From Deltaproteobacteria bacterium (GTDB taxonomy: Bacteria > Desulfobacterota > Binatia > DP-6): DNA of 64,000 bases. Under the pieces are notes generated by a model that worked only from the letters and a program-made list of their open reading frames with translations, had not been told where the DNA came from and ran no database searches. Where the stretch lies: NCBI GenBank assembly GCA_005888095.1, contig VBKF01000098.1, forward strand, positions 1 to 64,000, written 5' to 3'. Positions within the stretch are counted from its first letter, which is position 1; each line of letters begins with the position of its first letter. Below, one piece after another: positions 1-8,180 of the stretch. The translations under genes were made by a program, and so were the position numbers.

Positions 1-699
1 GACTGCCCGAGCGGCAGCTGCAGCACGTTCATCCAGTCGTGCCCGATCTGCGACCCGACCAGCAGCAAGTGCAACGCCGGCCCCAACGACGGGCTCGCGT
101 GCACGCCGGGGGACGGCGCCCTCGGCGGCGAGTATCCGACCAGCCACGACTGCCCGCCGCCGCCGGCCAACAACCTGGGCGCGCTGCCGATCGCCTTCGT
201 GCTCGACTCGGGCACGGTGAGCAAGACCTCGGTCGACCTGCCCGATCAGGCGAACGTGTTCTGCGGCTTCTGCAAGAACAAGAGCCTCAACACCTTCGCC
301 CGGCGGTGCAACGGCCTGGCGTCGGGCGCGGCCTGCACGTGCGCCGTCGGCGTGCCGTGTGCGGCGTGCAGCGGGGCGCCGTGCCTGCCCGTGGCGTGCA
401 CGGCGAACACGGACTGCGCGGCGGTGACCGGCTTCGTGAGCTGCGGGCAGCGGACCTCGGGCGCCTTCTGCAGCGGCGACCCGACCAGCGCGGTGAACCC
501 ATGCAGCGATCTGGCCCGGACCATCGTCGAGACGGGCGCGCCGGCGGGCGCGCTCACGACCGGGGGCGCGGCCAAGCCGGCCAAGCTGGTCAGCATCTTC
601 TGCATCCCGTTGACCTTCAGCTCGCTGGTCGACTCGGCGGCCGACCTGCCAGGTCCGGGCGCCGTCGCCCTCCAGGGCACGACGCAGGCGCTCCCGTAA
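1..699 (+). CDS. Cysteine-rich (probably secreted) protein, 3' end only
   Basis: The frame is open from the first base and stops at TAA 697-699, so the gene begins upstream of the window. The visible 232 residues contain many cysteines in short spacings (CxxC and CxxxxC clusters such as CGFCKNKS and CTCAVGVPCAACSGAPC), with Asn, Gly and Pro but no membrane helix and no catalytic motif I recognise. Such composition is typical of disulfide-rich extracellular proteins of large-genome Deltaproteobacteria-like bacteria. The N-terminus and any signal peptide are outside the window. A strong hairpin follows the stop. No function can be assigned from the sequence. Confidence 0.7.
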   Translation, partial: DCPSGSCSTFIQSCPICDPTSSKCNAGPNDGLACTPGDGALGGEYPTSHDCPPPPANNLGALPIAFVLDSGTVSKTSVDLPDQANVFCGFCKNKSLNTFARRCNGLASGAACTCAVGVPCAACSGAPCLPVACTANTDCAAVTGFVSCGQRTSGAFCSGDPTSAVNPCSDLARTIVETGAPAGALTTGGAAKPAKLVSIFCIPLTFSSLVDSAADLPGPGAVALQGTTQALP

Positions 700-753
700 T
701 TCGTCCGAAGCGGGGAGCCCGCACGGCGATGCGGACTCCCCTCGCTGCACCGA

Positions 754-785
754 GGCCCGGCCACACGGCCGGGCCGTTCTCATTT
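754..785 (+). terminator. Intrinsic terminator after the cysteine-rich gene
   Basis: A perfect 9-bp stem GGCCCGGCC (754-762) and GGCCGGGCC (767-775) with an ACAC loop is followed by GTTCTCATTT, a weak T-rich stretch. It lies about 55 bases after the stop codon and in the right orientation. The T tract is poor, so termination may be incomplete. Confidence 0.6.
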
Positions 786-790
786 GGTGC

Positions 791-862
791 GCGGCGACGC
801 CGGCGAAGCTGGTCAGCATCTACTCGCTGGTCGACGCGGCAGCCGACCCGCCTGGTCCGTGA
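791..862 (+). pseudogene. Fossil duplicate of the cysteine-rich gene's 3' end
   Basis: The stretch from 791 repeats the tail of the upstream gene (about 568-655). It encodes ATPAKLVSI then SLVDAAADPPGP, against AKPAKLVSI and SLVDSAADLPGP in the parent. The copy has a net 21-base in-frame deletion and a TGA at 860-862 in place of a glycine codon. DNA similarity continues to about 903 (GACGCAGGCGCT shared). There is no start codon or upstream coding sequence, so it reads as the remnant of a tandem duplication. Confidence 0.6.
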
Positions 863-989
863 GCCGTGGCGCTCCCGCTCGCGACGCAGGCGCTGCCGGT
901 GAAGGTGAGAGATGCACGCCGCGGCGTCGCGCAACGGCCGCCGCCGCGTCGAGGATAGGTGTTAGATCGTTCGGTCCGAGAAGGACCGG

Positions 990-1187
990 CTACCCCTGCA
1001 TCTCCTTCAGGATCTCGTCCTCGCGCCCCTGCTCGATCAGGCGGTCGTTGCGCAGCGCCTGGCGAAAGCCGACCCACGTGAAGAAGAGCACCAGGAGCAG
1101 CATCCCGGCGATCGGAATGTTGTCGGGCTGGAGGAGGATGTGCAGAAACTGCCGGAGCGCCGCCATGCGGGTCCCGTACAGCGGCAT
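990..1187 (-). CDS. Small single-pass membrane protein beside the oxidase operon
   Basis: 65 residues with one hydrophobic segment (about residues 25-40, IPIAGMLLLVLFFTWVGF) followed by a charged cytoplasmic-looking tail rich in R, D and E. The start is ATG 1187; a second in-frame ATG at 1166 (MAALRQ) is also possible. It is divergent from coxB, with 168 bases between the two starts. Small one-helix proteins are common next to respiratory complexes, so an assembly or accessory role is plausible, but that is inference from position only. Confidence 0.55.
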   Translation of the reverse strand: MPLYGTRMAALRQFLHILLQPDNIPIAGMLLLVLFFTWVGFRQALRNDRLIEQGREDEILKEMQG

Positions 1188-1355
1188 TCCGGGAGTGTCA
1201 ACCGCGGGCTTCCGCTTGCTCCCCCCGAGCCTTCGCGATAAGAGCCTCGCGATTCTGGGTCAACAGTCGAGCGGATGAACGGTTTTCACTGGTCCGCCGG
1301 ATAATGGATAGGCGCGACGAGCGCCGGAGCGGCGGTCGCGACGGGTAGGAGAGTC
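1188..1355. promoter_or_regulatory. Divergent intergenic region, probable oxidase operon promoter
   Basis: Lies between the starts of the minus-strand small protein and coxB. A GATAAT hexamer at 1300-1305 is the best -10-like element for the plus strand, but I see no convincing -35 at normal spacing. AGGAG at 1347-1351 with the following AG is the coxB ribosome binding site. The promoter assignment rests mainly on position. Confidence 0.35.
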
Positions 1356-2039
1356 ATGCTGAGCTGGTGGCTTCCGGAAAGCGTCTCGACGTACGGGCCG
1401 GACATCGATCGCCTCTTCTACGCCATCTACTACGTCACCAACGCCGTGTTCCTTGCCGTCCAGGGGACGCTCATCGCCTTCCTCTTCCTCTACCGGCACC
1501 GCGAGGGCCGGCGCGCCACCTACACGCACGGCAACACCACCCTCGAGATCGTCTGGACGGTCATCCCGGCGATCATCCTGGTCGTGCTCGCGTTCGTCAG
1601 TCGGGAGACCTGGGCCAACATCAAGGGCCGCGTGCCACCGGGCGACGTGGTCCTGCAGGTGACGGCCAAGCAGTTCAACTGGGAGGTCGCCTACCCGGGG
1701 CCCGACGGGAAGCTCGGCACCGACGACGACTTCACGCAGGACAACGACGTGCACGTTCCCGTCAACAAGACCGTGCGCATCATCCTCAAGTCGAAGGACG
1801 TGATCCACAGCTTCTTCGTGCCGAGCCTGCGCTACAAGCAGGACGCCGTGCCGGGCCACGAGATCCCGATCTGGTTCAAGGCGACGAAGCCGGGCAAGTA
1901 CGAGGTGCCGTGTGCCGAGCTGTGCGGCTTCGGCCACTCGGGCATGCGCGGCTGGCTCTACGTCCACACGCCCGAGGAGTACGCGGCGTGGGCGCGGGAG
2001 CACCATGCGAGTCCGGCGGCGCCCACGCCCGGCTCGTAG
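1356..2039 (+). CDS. coxB: Cytochrome c oxidase subunit II
   Basis: 227 residues. Two N-terminal membrane helices (about 21-45 and 65-82) are followed by a periplasmic cupredoxin domain carrying the CuA ligands H151, C186, E188, C190, H194 and M197 (CAELCGFGHSGM). It receives electrons from cytochrome c and passes them to subunit I. There is no C-terminal cytochrome c domain, unlike many caa3 subunits II. An acidic insertion at about 115-131 (PGPDGKLGTDDDF) resembles a calcium-binding loop. ATG 1356 is preceded by a good AGGAG. It is the first gene of the plus-strand operon and lies 16 bases before coxA. Confidence 0.95.
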   Translation: MLSWWLPESVSTYGPDIDRLFYAIYYVTNAVFLAVQGTLIAFLFLYRHREGRRATYTHGNTTLEIVWTVIPAIILVVLAFVSRETWANIKGRVPPGDVVLQVTAKQFNWEVAYPGPDGKLGTDDDFTQDNDVHVPVNKTVRIILKSKDVIHSFFVPSLRYKQDAVPGHEIPIWFKATKPGKYEVPCAELCGFGHSGMRGWLYVHTPEEYAAWAREHHASPAAPTPGS

Positions 2040-2055
2040 AGGACGGGAGGACACG

Positions 2056-3813
2056 ATGAGCGAAGCGGTCATCCCCCACGCCGAACCCGGGGCGGTCATC
2101 GGGCACGAGGTCGGCTTCATCCGGCACTACGTCTTCTCGACCGATCACAAGATGATCGGCAAGCAGTTCCTGACCCTCGGCCTGTTCGGTCTCCTCATGG
2201 GCGGCGTGCTCGCCATGCTGGTGCGCTGGGAGCTCGCCTTCCCCGAGACCCCGGTGCCGGGCCTCAGCTGGGTGCCCGAGCCGTTGATGTTCGGCGGCGT
2301 GATCCCGCCCGACACCTACAACGCGTTCTTCACGATGCACGCCACCATCATGATCTTCTTCGCGGTCATGCCGATCATGGTGGGCTGCTTCGGCAACTTC
2401 CTGATCCCACTCATGATCGGCGCGCGCGACATGGCCTTTCCCGTGCTCAACATGCTGTCGTTCTGGGTGGGCGCCACCTCCGCCGTCATCATGTTCTCGA
2501 GCTTCTTCGTGCCCGGCGGCGCGGCGGCCTCGGGCTGGACGTCGTACGCGCCGCTCTCCGCGGTGCCGAGCTACACGGGCGTCATCTGGGGCCAGCACCT
2601 GTGGTGCATCAGCCTGATCGTGCTCGGCATCTCCTCGCTCATGGGCTCGATCAACTACATCACGACGATCATCAACATGCGGGCGCCGGGCATGAGCTGG
2701 TTCCGGCTGCCGCTCGTCATCTGGTCGCTCTTCATCACCGCCATCCTCCTGCTCCTGTCGCTGCCGGTGCTCACCTCGGCGCTCGGGATGCTGCTCTTCG
2801 ACCGGTTGGCCGGCACGCACTTCTTCCTGCCGGAGGGTGGCGGCGAGCCGCTCCTCTGGCAGCACCTGTTCTGGTTCTTCGGGCACCCCGAGGTCTACAT
2901 CCTGATCCTGCCCTCGATGGGCGTCGCCTCCGACGTCCTCTCGGTCTTCGCCCGCAAGCCGATCTTCGGCTACCGCGCGATGGCCTTCTCGATGATCGGG
3001 ATCGCCGGCCTCTCGTGGATCGTGTGGGGGCACCACATGTTCCAGAGCGGCATGAGCCCGGCACTCGGCACGAGCTTCATGATGTCGACGATGGTGATCG
3101 CGGTGCCCTCGGCCATCAAGACGTTCAACTGGCTCGGCACGCTCTGGCGCGGCAACATCCGCTTCACGACGCCGATGCTGTTCGCCATCGGCTTCGTGTC
3201 GATGTTCGTGATCGGCGGGCTGTCGGGCATCTACATGGCCTCGACACCGGTCGACATCTTCATCCACGACACCTATTACATCGTCGCCCACATCCACTAC
3301 GTCGTGTTCGGCGGCAGCCTCCTCGGCGCCTTCGCGGCCATCTACTACTGGTTCCCCAAGATGTTCGGCCGCATGATGAACGAGACGCTCGGCAAGATCC
3401 ACTTCGCGCTGACGCTCACCTTCTTCAACGGGACGTTCTTCCCGATGCACATCATCGGCGTCGGCGGACACATGCGGCGCATCTACAACCCCACTCAGTA
3501 CGATTTCCTGAAACCGCTCCAGCACTGGAACGTCTTCATGACGGTGAGCGCCCTCCTCCTCGGCGCGTCTCAGCTGATCTTCCTCGGCAACTTCTTCTGG
3601 AGCATGTTCGCGGGCGCTCGCGCGGGGAAGAACCCGTGGCAGGCAAACACGCTCGAGTGGGAGGCGCCCACGCCACCGCCCCACGGCAACTTCCCCGGCC
3701 CGATCCCGACGGTGTACCGCGGCCCGTACGAGTACAGCTCGCCGCTCGTCTCCGAGGACTTCCTGCCGCAGGCGCGGCGCCTCGACCCGCACATGACCGC
3801 CGCGGCGCACTGA
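2056..3813 (+). CDS. coxA: Cytochrome c oxidase subunit I
   Basis: 585 residues, the heme-copper catalytic core in the inner membrane that reduces O2 to water and pumps protons. It carries the family's key motifs: HPEVYILILP (CuB His and the cross-linked Tyr), WGHHMF (CuB His pair) and HDTYYIVAHIHYV (heme a and a3 ligands). About twelve membrane segments are visible. The start is ATG 2056, 8-9 bases after GACGGGAGG; the open frame extends upstream into coxB but that part is out-of-frame shadow. The A-type motifs together with heme A synthesis genes downstream indicate an aa3/caa3-family oxidase. Confidence 0.97.
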   Translation: MSEAVIPHAEPGAVIGHEVGFIRHYVFSTDHKMIGKQFLTLGLFGLLMGGVLAMLVRWELAFPETPVPGLSWVPEPLMFGGVIPPDTYNAFFTMHATIMIFFAVMPIMVGCFGNFLIPLMIGARDMAFPVLNMLSFWVGATSAVIMFSSFFVPGGAAASGWTSYAPLSAVPSYTGVIWGQHLWCISLIVLGISSLMGSINYITTIINMRAPGMSWFRLPLVIWSLFITAILLLLSLPVLTSALGMLLFDRLAGTHFFLPEGGGEPLLWQHLFWFFGHPEVYILILPSMGVASDVLSVFARKPIFGYRAMAFSMIGIAGLSWIVWGHHMFQSGMSPALGTSFMMSTMVIAVPSAIKTFNWLGTLWRGNIRFTTPMLFAIGFVSMFVIGGLSGIYMASTPVDIFIHDTYYIVAHIHYVVFGGSLLGAFAAIYYWFPKMFGRMMNETLGKIHFALTLTFFNGTFFPMHIIGVGGHMRRIYNPTQYDFLKPLQHWNVFMTVSALLLGASQLIFLGNFFWSMFAGARAGKNPWQANTLEWEAPTPPPHGNFPGPIPTVYRGPYEYSSPLVSEDFLPQARRLDPHMTAAAH

Positions 3814-3819
3814 CCGCGG

Positions 3820-4761
3820 ATGGCCCCGTCGCGCGGCATCCACCGTCTGGCCGCCGCCACGGCGGCGGCGACCTTCGTGCTGCTCTTCGTCGGCGGGCTG
3901 GTCACGAGCACGGGGTCGGGCCTCGCCGTCCCCGACTGGCCGCTCTCCTTCGGCCAGGTCTTTCCGCCCATGGTGGGCGGCGTCCTCTTCGAGCACGGCC
4001 ACCGGCTCGTGGCCGCCCTCGTCGGCTGCCTGACGCTCGTCCTGGCGCTGTGGATCGCCGTCGGCGAGCCACGGCCGATGGTCCGGGCCGCCGGGCTCCT
4101 GGCGCTCTTCGCCGTCGTCCTGCAGGGCGTCCTCGGCGGTGTCACCGTGCTCTACAAGCTGCCGCTCGCCGTCTCGGTGACCCACGCCTGTCTCGCCCAG
4201 GCGTTCTTCTGCCTGACCGTGGCGCTGACGATCGTGACCGGTCGCCGATGGGCCTCCCCGCCCGCACCCGCGTCGGTCGACGGGCCGCCGCTCGCGCTGC
4301 TCGCCGGGGCGACGACGGCCGCCGTCTTCGGTCAGCTCGTCCTCGGCGCGCTCATGCGACACATGGGGGCCGGGCTCGCCATTCCCGACTTCCCGCTCGC
4401 CTTCGGGCGCGTGTTCCCGCCCCTCGCGACCCCCTACATCGCGATTCACTTCGCGCACCGCGTCGGCGCGCTGGTCGTCGCCCTCGCGGTGGCGGCCACC
4501 GTCACCCACGTGCTCCGGACCCAGCGCACCGAGCTCGGGCGGCCCGCCCTCCTCGCGGCGACGCTGGTGATCGTCCAGGTCGGCCTCGGGGCTTCGGTCA
4601 TCTGGACGCGCCGGGCCGTGGTGCCGACGACCGCCCACCTGGCCGTCGGCGCCGCCCTCCTCGCCACGTGCGTCGCGCTCACGCTCCACGCCGTGCGGCT
4701 GGGCGTCCGGCGGAGCGTGCGCACAGTTCCCATCGGCTTCCGCCGCGAGGTGCCCGCATGA
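3820..4761 (+). CDS. ctaA: Heme A synthase (COX15/CtaA family)
   Basis: 313 residues with about eight membrane helices in two related halves. Each half has a conserved loop (GSGLAVPDWPLSFGQ and GAGLAIPDFPLAFGR) and a His-containing helix (FEHGHRLVAA and HFAHRVGALV), the heme-ligand histidines of COX15. It oxidises the C8 methyl of heme O to give heme A for subunit I. The ATG lies 6 bases after the coxA stop, and the stop overlaps the ctaB start as ATGA (4758-4761). Confidence 0.9.
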   Translation: MAPSRGIHRLAAATAAATFVLLFVGGLVTSTGSGLAVPDWPLSFGQVFPPMVGGVLFEHGHRLVAALVGCLTLVLALWIAVGEPRPMVRAAGLLALFAVVLQGVLGGVTVLYKLPLAVSVTHACLAQAFFCLTVALTIVTGRRWASPPAPASVDGPPLALLAGATTAAVFGQLVLGALMRHMGAGLAIPDFPLAFGRVFPPLATPYIAIHFAHRVGALVVALAVAATVTHVLRTQRTELGRPALLAATLVIVQVGLGASVIWTRRAVVPTTAHLAVGAALLATCVALTLHAVRLGVRRSVRTVPIGFRREVPA

Positions 4762-5657
4762 TCCCCGCCGCCGGGACGTGGCCGGTCACCGTGCTCTCGC
4801 GCCGGATCGGCGACTACCTGGCGCTCGCCAAGCCACGCGTCGTCCTGATGGTGCTGGTGACGACGCTCGTCGGCTACTACCTGGGCTCGGCGGGCACGCC
4901 ACGGCTCGGTCCGCTCCTCCAGACGCTGGTCGGGACCGCGCTCGCGGCCGCCGGGACGCTGGCGCTGAACCAGCTCGTGGAGCGCGACGTCGACGCACGC
5001 ATGGCGCGCACGCGCCACCGCCCACTGCCGGACGGGCGGCTCCAGCCCGGCGAGGCGCTCGTGTTCGGCGCTGCGCTCCTCGCGGCCGGGCTCACACACC
5101 TGGCGCTCCTCGTGGGACCTCTCCCCGCGGCGGTCACGGCGGCGATCGCGGTCGTCTACCTGCTCCTCTACACGCCGCTCAAGCGCGTGACGCCGCTCTG
5201 CTCGCTGGTGGGCGCCGTGCCCGGCGCGCTGCCGCCGGTGGCGGGCTGGGCGGCGGCGCGTGGTGCGCTCGGGCTCGAGCCATGGGTGCTCTTCGCGATC
5301 ATGTTCTTCTGGCAGATCCCGCACTCGCTCGCGATCGCCCGCCTGTACCGCGAGGACTACGCGCGCGCGGGCATCCGGCTGCTGCCCGTGATCGACCGCG
5401 ACGGGCCGAGCACCGGGACCCACGTGGTCGCTCACTGCCTCGCGCTCGTGCCGGTCGGGCTGCTGCCGACGCTGATCGGTCTCGCCGGACCGGCGTATTT
5501 CCTCGTCGCGCTGGCGGCCGGGCTCGCGTTCCTGTGGAGTGGCATCATGCTCGCCCGCGGCCGCTCGGCCGCCGACGCACGTCGCTTGATGGTCGCCTCG
5601 CTGGTCTACCTCCCCGTGCTGCTCGGTGTGATGGCGCTGGACAAGCTCCCGTTCTAG
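4758..5657 (+). CDS. ctaB: Protoheme IX farnesyltransferase (heme O synthase)
   Basis: 299 residues, a UbiA-superfamily membrane prenyltransferase that adds farnesyl to protoheme to make heme O, the substrate of CtaA. The first Asp-rich motif NQLVERDVDARMARTR (N71, D77, D79) and the conserved YTPLKR segment are present, with about nine helices. The start is set by the ATGA overlap with ctaA at 4758; the longer open frame upstream is shadow. It sits between the oxidase core genes and the first subunit III gene. Confidence 0.93.
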   Translation: MIPAAGTWPVTVLSRRIGDYLALAKPRVVLMVLVTTLVGYYLGSAGTPRLGPLLQTLVGTALAAAGTLALNQLVERDVDARMARTRHRPLPDGRLQPGEALVFGAALLAAGLTHLALLVGPLPAAVTAAIAVVYLLLYTPLKRVTPLCSLVGAVPGALPPVAGWAAARGALGLEPWVLFAIMFFWQIPHSLAIARLYREDYARAGIRLLPVIDRDGPSTGTHVVAHCLALVPVGLLPTLIGLAGPAYFLVALAAGLAFLWSGIMLARGRSAADARRLMVASLVYLPVLLGVMALDKLPF

Positions 5658-5659
5658 GC

Positions 5660-6274
5660 ATGCAGACGGGACTCCTCGCCATGCGCCGCCACGTCGTCCC
5701 GCTCCCCCCGGCGGACGCTCCGCCGGTCAGCAACACGCGCCTCGCCATGATCGTCCTGATCACCGGCGAATCGATGCTCTTCGCGGGGCTGATCGGCATG
5801 TACCTCGTGTTCCGGCTCTCGGCCCGCACCTGGCCGCCCCCCGATCAGCCGCGCCTGCCGCTCGGCCTGACGGCGCTCAACAGCGCGGTGCTCCTGGCGA
5901 GCGCCTTCCCCCTCACCCGCGCGCTCGGCGCGATGCGCCGGGGCGAGGCGGCGGACGGGGTAGCCCGGCGGGTGGAGCTGACCGCGCTCCTCGGCACGGT
6001 GTTCCTCGCCATTCAGGGCGCCGAGTGGGCGCGCCTCGTGCGCCACGGCCTGACGCTCGGGAGCGGGACGTACGGCGGGTCGTTCTACGTGCTGATCGGC
6101 TGCCACGCGCTCCACGTCCTCGCCGCGGTCACGTGGCTCGCCGTCGTCGCCGTCCTCGCGCGCCGCGGTGCCTTCACCAGGGTGCGCCATGCGGCGCTGG
6201 AGATGTGCGCGCTCTACTGGTATTTCGTGTGCGGACTGTGGGCGGTGCTATTTCCTCTCGTCTACCTCTATTGA
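5660..6274 (+). CDS. Cytochrome c oxidase subunit III-like protein, first copy
   Basis: 204 residues with five hydrophobic segments and COX3-family features: an early ESMLFAGLIGMY helix, QGAEW, and a C-terminal ALYWYFVCGLWAVLFPLVYLY. It starts two bases after ctaB ends. It is more divergent than the second copy at 6576 and may be the structural partner or a paralog for assembly. Family members stabilise subunit I and the proton path. Its stop overlaps the next start by one base (TGATG). Confidence 0.85.
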   Translation: MQTGLLAMRRHVVPLPPADAPPVSNTRLAMIVLITGESMLFAGLIGMYLVFRLSARTWPPPDQPRLPLGLTALNSAVLLASAFPLTRALGAMRRGEAADGVARRVELTALLGTVFLAIQGAEWARLVRHGLTLGSGTYGGSFYVLIGCHALHVLAAVTWLAVVAVLARRGAFTRVRHAALEMCALYWYFVCGLWAVLFPLVYLY

Positions 6275-6579
6275 TGATCGACATGAAGCGCACGCCGTTC
6301 ATGTTCGCCCTCGTCGCCGCCTGGCCGGCCGCGCGATCCTTCGCCCAGTCCTGCGCCATGTGCGGCAGCTCGTTCGGACCCGACGATCCGGTCCAGCGCG
6401 CGTTCAGCTGGAGCATCCTCTTCCTCATGGCGGCGCCCTACACGCTCTTCGGGGCCGTCGCCGGATGGCTCTTCTACGTCCATCGGCGAGCCGCCGGGCG
6501 CCGGCGCGCCGCCGTCGTCGAGCTCGCCTGGGGCCGCCGCAAGGCGCCCGCCGGGGAGACGGGAGGTCAACTGACGTGA
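6274..6579 (+). CDS. Small exported CAMC-motif membrane protein of the cox operon
   Basis: 101 residues from the TGATG-coupled ATG 6274; ATG 6283 (MKRTPF) would give a more typical signal peptide. A signal sequence ending near SFA is followed by SCAMCGSSFGPDD and then a membrane helix (about 46-66) and a basic tail. The CxxC pair on the outer face could bind metal or be redox-active, for example in copper delivery to the oxidase, but this is inference. Its position between two COX3 genes, with overlaps on both sides, argues for a dedicated role in oxidase assembly. Confidence 0.65.
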   Translation: MIDMKRTPFMFALVAAWPAARSFAQSCAMCGSSFGPDDPVQRAFSWSILFLMAAPYTLFGAVAGWLFYVHRRAAGRRRAAVVELAWGRRKAPAGETGGQLT

Positions 6580-7184
6580 GTCACGCCGCGGTCGCGCACG
6601 AGCACGTCCTCGAGCCCACCGAGACCCCGCTCACCCCCGAGAGCTGGGGCAAGCTCGGCATGTGGATCTTTCTCTGCGCCGACGCGATGTCGTTCGGCGG
6701 CCTGCTCGCCGGCTACGGGGCGCTGCGCTACGGCGACCCCACCTGGCCGCGGCCCTCGAGCATCCTCGGCATCCAGCTGACGGCCCTGATGACGTTTCTC
6801 CTCATCTGCAGCAGCGTGACGATGGTCGAGGCCCTGGCCTCGATCCGCCAGGGCGACCAGCGGGGCCTCCGGAAGTTCCTGATGCTCACCATCCTGGGCG
6901 GCATCATGTTCCTCAGCCTCCAGGCGTACGAGTGGAACAAGCTCATCTTCCACGAGGGCCAGTCGATCAGCCGCAACAACTTCGGCGCCACCTTCTTCAT
7001 CCTGACCGGCTTTCACGGCTGCCACGTGTTCTCCGGCGTCGTCTACCTGAGCGCCGTTCTCGCCCGCGCCCTCGCCGGCGCCTACTCGGTGCACCAGAAC
7101 AACGGCGTCGAGATCGCGGCGCTATACTGGCACTTCGTCGACCTCATCTGGATTCTGGTGTTCACCTTCGTCTACCTGCTGTAG
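6576..7184 (+). CDS. coxC: Cytochrome c oxidase subunit III
   Basis: 202 residues from GTG 6576, which overlaps the preceding stop (GTGA) and has GGGAGG nine bases upstream. It is a canonical short five-helix COX3 with LGMWIFLCADAMSFGG near the N-terminus, LQAYEWNKL in the middle, FHGCHVFSGV and a C-terminal ALYWHFVDLIWILVFTFVYLL. Part of the aa3/caa3 oxidase, associating with subunit I. It is much closer to textbook COX3 than the copy at 5660. Confidence 0.93.
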   Translation: MSHAAVAHEHVLEPTETPLTPESWGKLGMWIFLCADAMSFGGLLAGYGALRYGDPTWPRPSSILGIQLTALMTFLLICSSVTMVEALASIRQGDQRGLRKFLMLTILGGIMFLSLQAYEWNKLIFHEGQSISRNNFGATFFILTGFHGCHVFSGVVYLSAVLARALAGAYSVHQNNGVEIAALYWHFVDLIWILVFTFVYLL

Positions 7185-7192
7185 GGGGAGCG

Positions 7193-7540
7193 ATGGCGGC
7201 CCATTCACCCGAGCAACTCGCGCACGAGCAGCGCCGCTACCTGCAGGTGTTCGCCTGGCTGGCGATCCTGACCGCGGTGGAGCTGGCGGTGATCTACATG
7301 CCGATCCCTCATCTCGCGATCGGCTCGATGCTCGTCCTGCTGGCCGGGACCAAGGCGTCGCTGGTGGCGCTCTACTACATGCATCTCGCGGTCGAGCGGC
7401 GGACGCTCACCTACATCGCACTCACGCCGGCCGTCCTCTGCGTGCTCCTCGTGTTTGCGCTGCTCCCCGACCTCGGGGCCATCACCCGTGCCCTCACCCA
7501 CGCCCCGCCACCCGCCGCGGCGGTCGAAGCGCATCACTGA
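7193..7540 (+). CDS. coxD: Cytochrome c oxidase subunit IV (CoxD/prokaryotic type)
   Basis: 115 residues with three membrane helices, including AGTKASLVALYYMHLAVE, a signature of the caa3-type subunit IV family. ATG 7193 has GGGGGAG just upstream and follows the coxC stop by eight bases. It is a small accessory subunit that helps assemble or stabilise the CuB centre region in related oxidases. Confidence 0.88.
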   Translation: MAAHSPEQLAHEQRRYLQVFAWLAILTAVELAVIYMPIPHLAIGSMLVLLAGTKASLVALYYMHLAVERRTLTYIALTPAVLCVLLVFALLPDLGAITRALTHAPPPAAAVEAHH

Positions 7541-8180
7541 AGCGCCCCGCCGGCTGCCGGCAGCGCGGCCCGCGAGCTGCGGTTCGCGGCAGCCGAGCCG
7601 CACATCCTGGGTCGCGCTCCTGGCCGGCGCGTTGCTCGCCGTCGCGGCCGGGGGATGCGGGCGCGCGAGCTTGCCCGTTCTCGGCACGGTCCCGCCCTTT
7701 ACCTTGACGGAACGCGGCGGGGACGCTGTCCGCGCCGAGGACTTGGCCGGCCATGTCTGGATAGCGGACTTCGTCTTCACGCGCTGCCCGGACTTCTGCC
7801 CCGCGCTCACCGGCCGCTTCGCGCGCCTGCAGCATCAGTTCGCCGTGGCGACCGACGGCGTGCGGCTGGTCTCCTTCAGCGTCGACCCCACGCACGATAC
7901 GCCCGAGGTGCTGCGGGGCTACGCCGCCCGCGCGGGTGCGGAGCCCGGCTGGCTCTTCGTCACCGGACCGCGTGACACGGTGGCTGCGCTCCTGCGCGAG
8001 GGGTTCCACGTGGCCTACGCCGACGACGGCCCCCCGTCGGCGCCGATCACGCACAGCGATCGGTTCGTCCTGGTCGACCGCGCGCTGCACATCCGCGGCT
8101 ACTACCACGGCACCGACGACGCGGACGTTGCCCGCCTGGTCCGCGACGCGGCGGCCCTCCGCGACGGGCGGGCCTCGTGA
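7488..8180 (+). CDS. SCO1/SenC-family copper chaperone, probable lipoprotein
   Basis: The thioredoxin-fold copper chaperone that matures CuA of subunit II. Visible features are the copper-binding FTRCPDFCP (CxxxC), the distal His in ITHSDRFVLVD, and an N-terminal hydrophobic stretch ending in a lipobox-like AAGGC. The start is not resolved: GTG 7488 (used here) and TTG 7455 both lie inside coxD, and no canonical start occurs between coxD and the hydrophobic segment. The stop overlaps the next GTG (8177-8180). Confidence 0.85.
   Translation: MPSPTPRHPPRRSKRITEAPRRLPAARPASCGSRQPSRTSWVALLAGALLAVAAGGCGRASLPVLGTVPPFTLTERGGDAVRAEDLAGHVWIADFVFTRCPDFCPALTGRFARLQHQFAVATDGVRLVSFSVDPTHDTPEVLRGYAARAGAEPGWLFVTGPRDTVAALLREGFHVAYADDGPPSAPITHSDRFVLVDRALHIRGYYHGTDDADVARLVRDAAALRDGRAS

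Noticed and set aside
1876-5657. Very long open frames on both strands across the oxidase genes (937 and 1018 codons)
   Set aside because: They are Arg/Pro-rich shadows made by GC-biased third positions; only the coxB, coxA, ctaA and ctaB frames carry family motifs.
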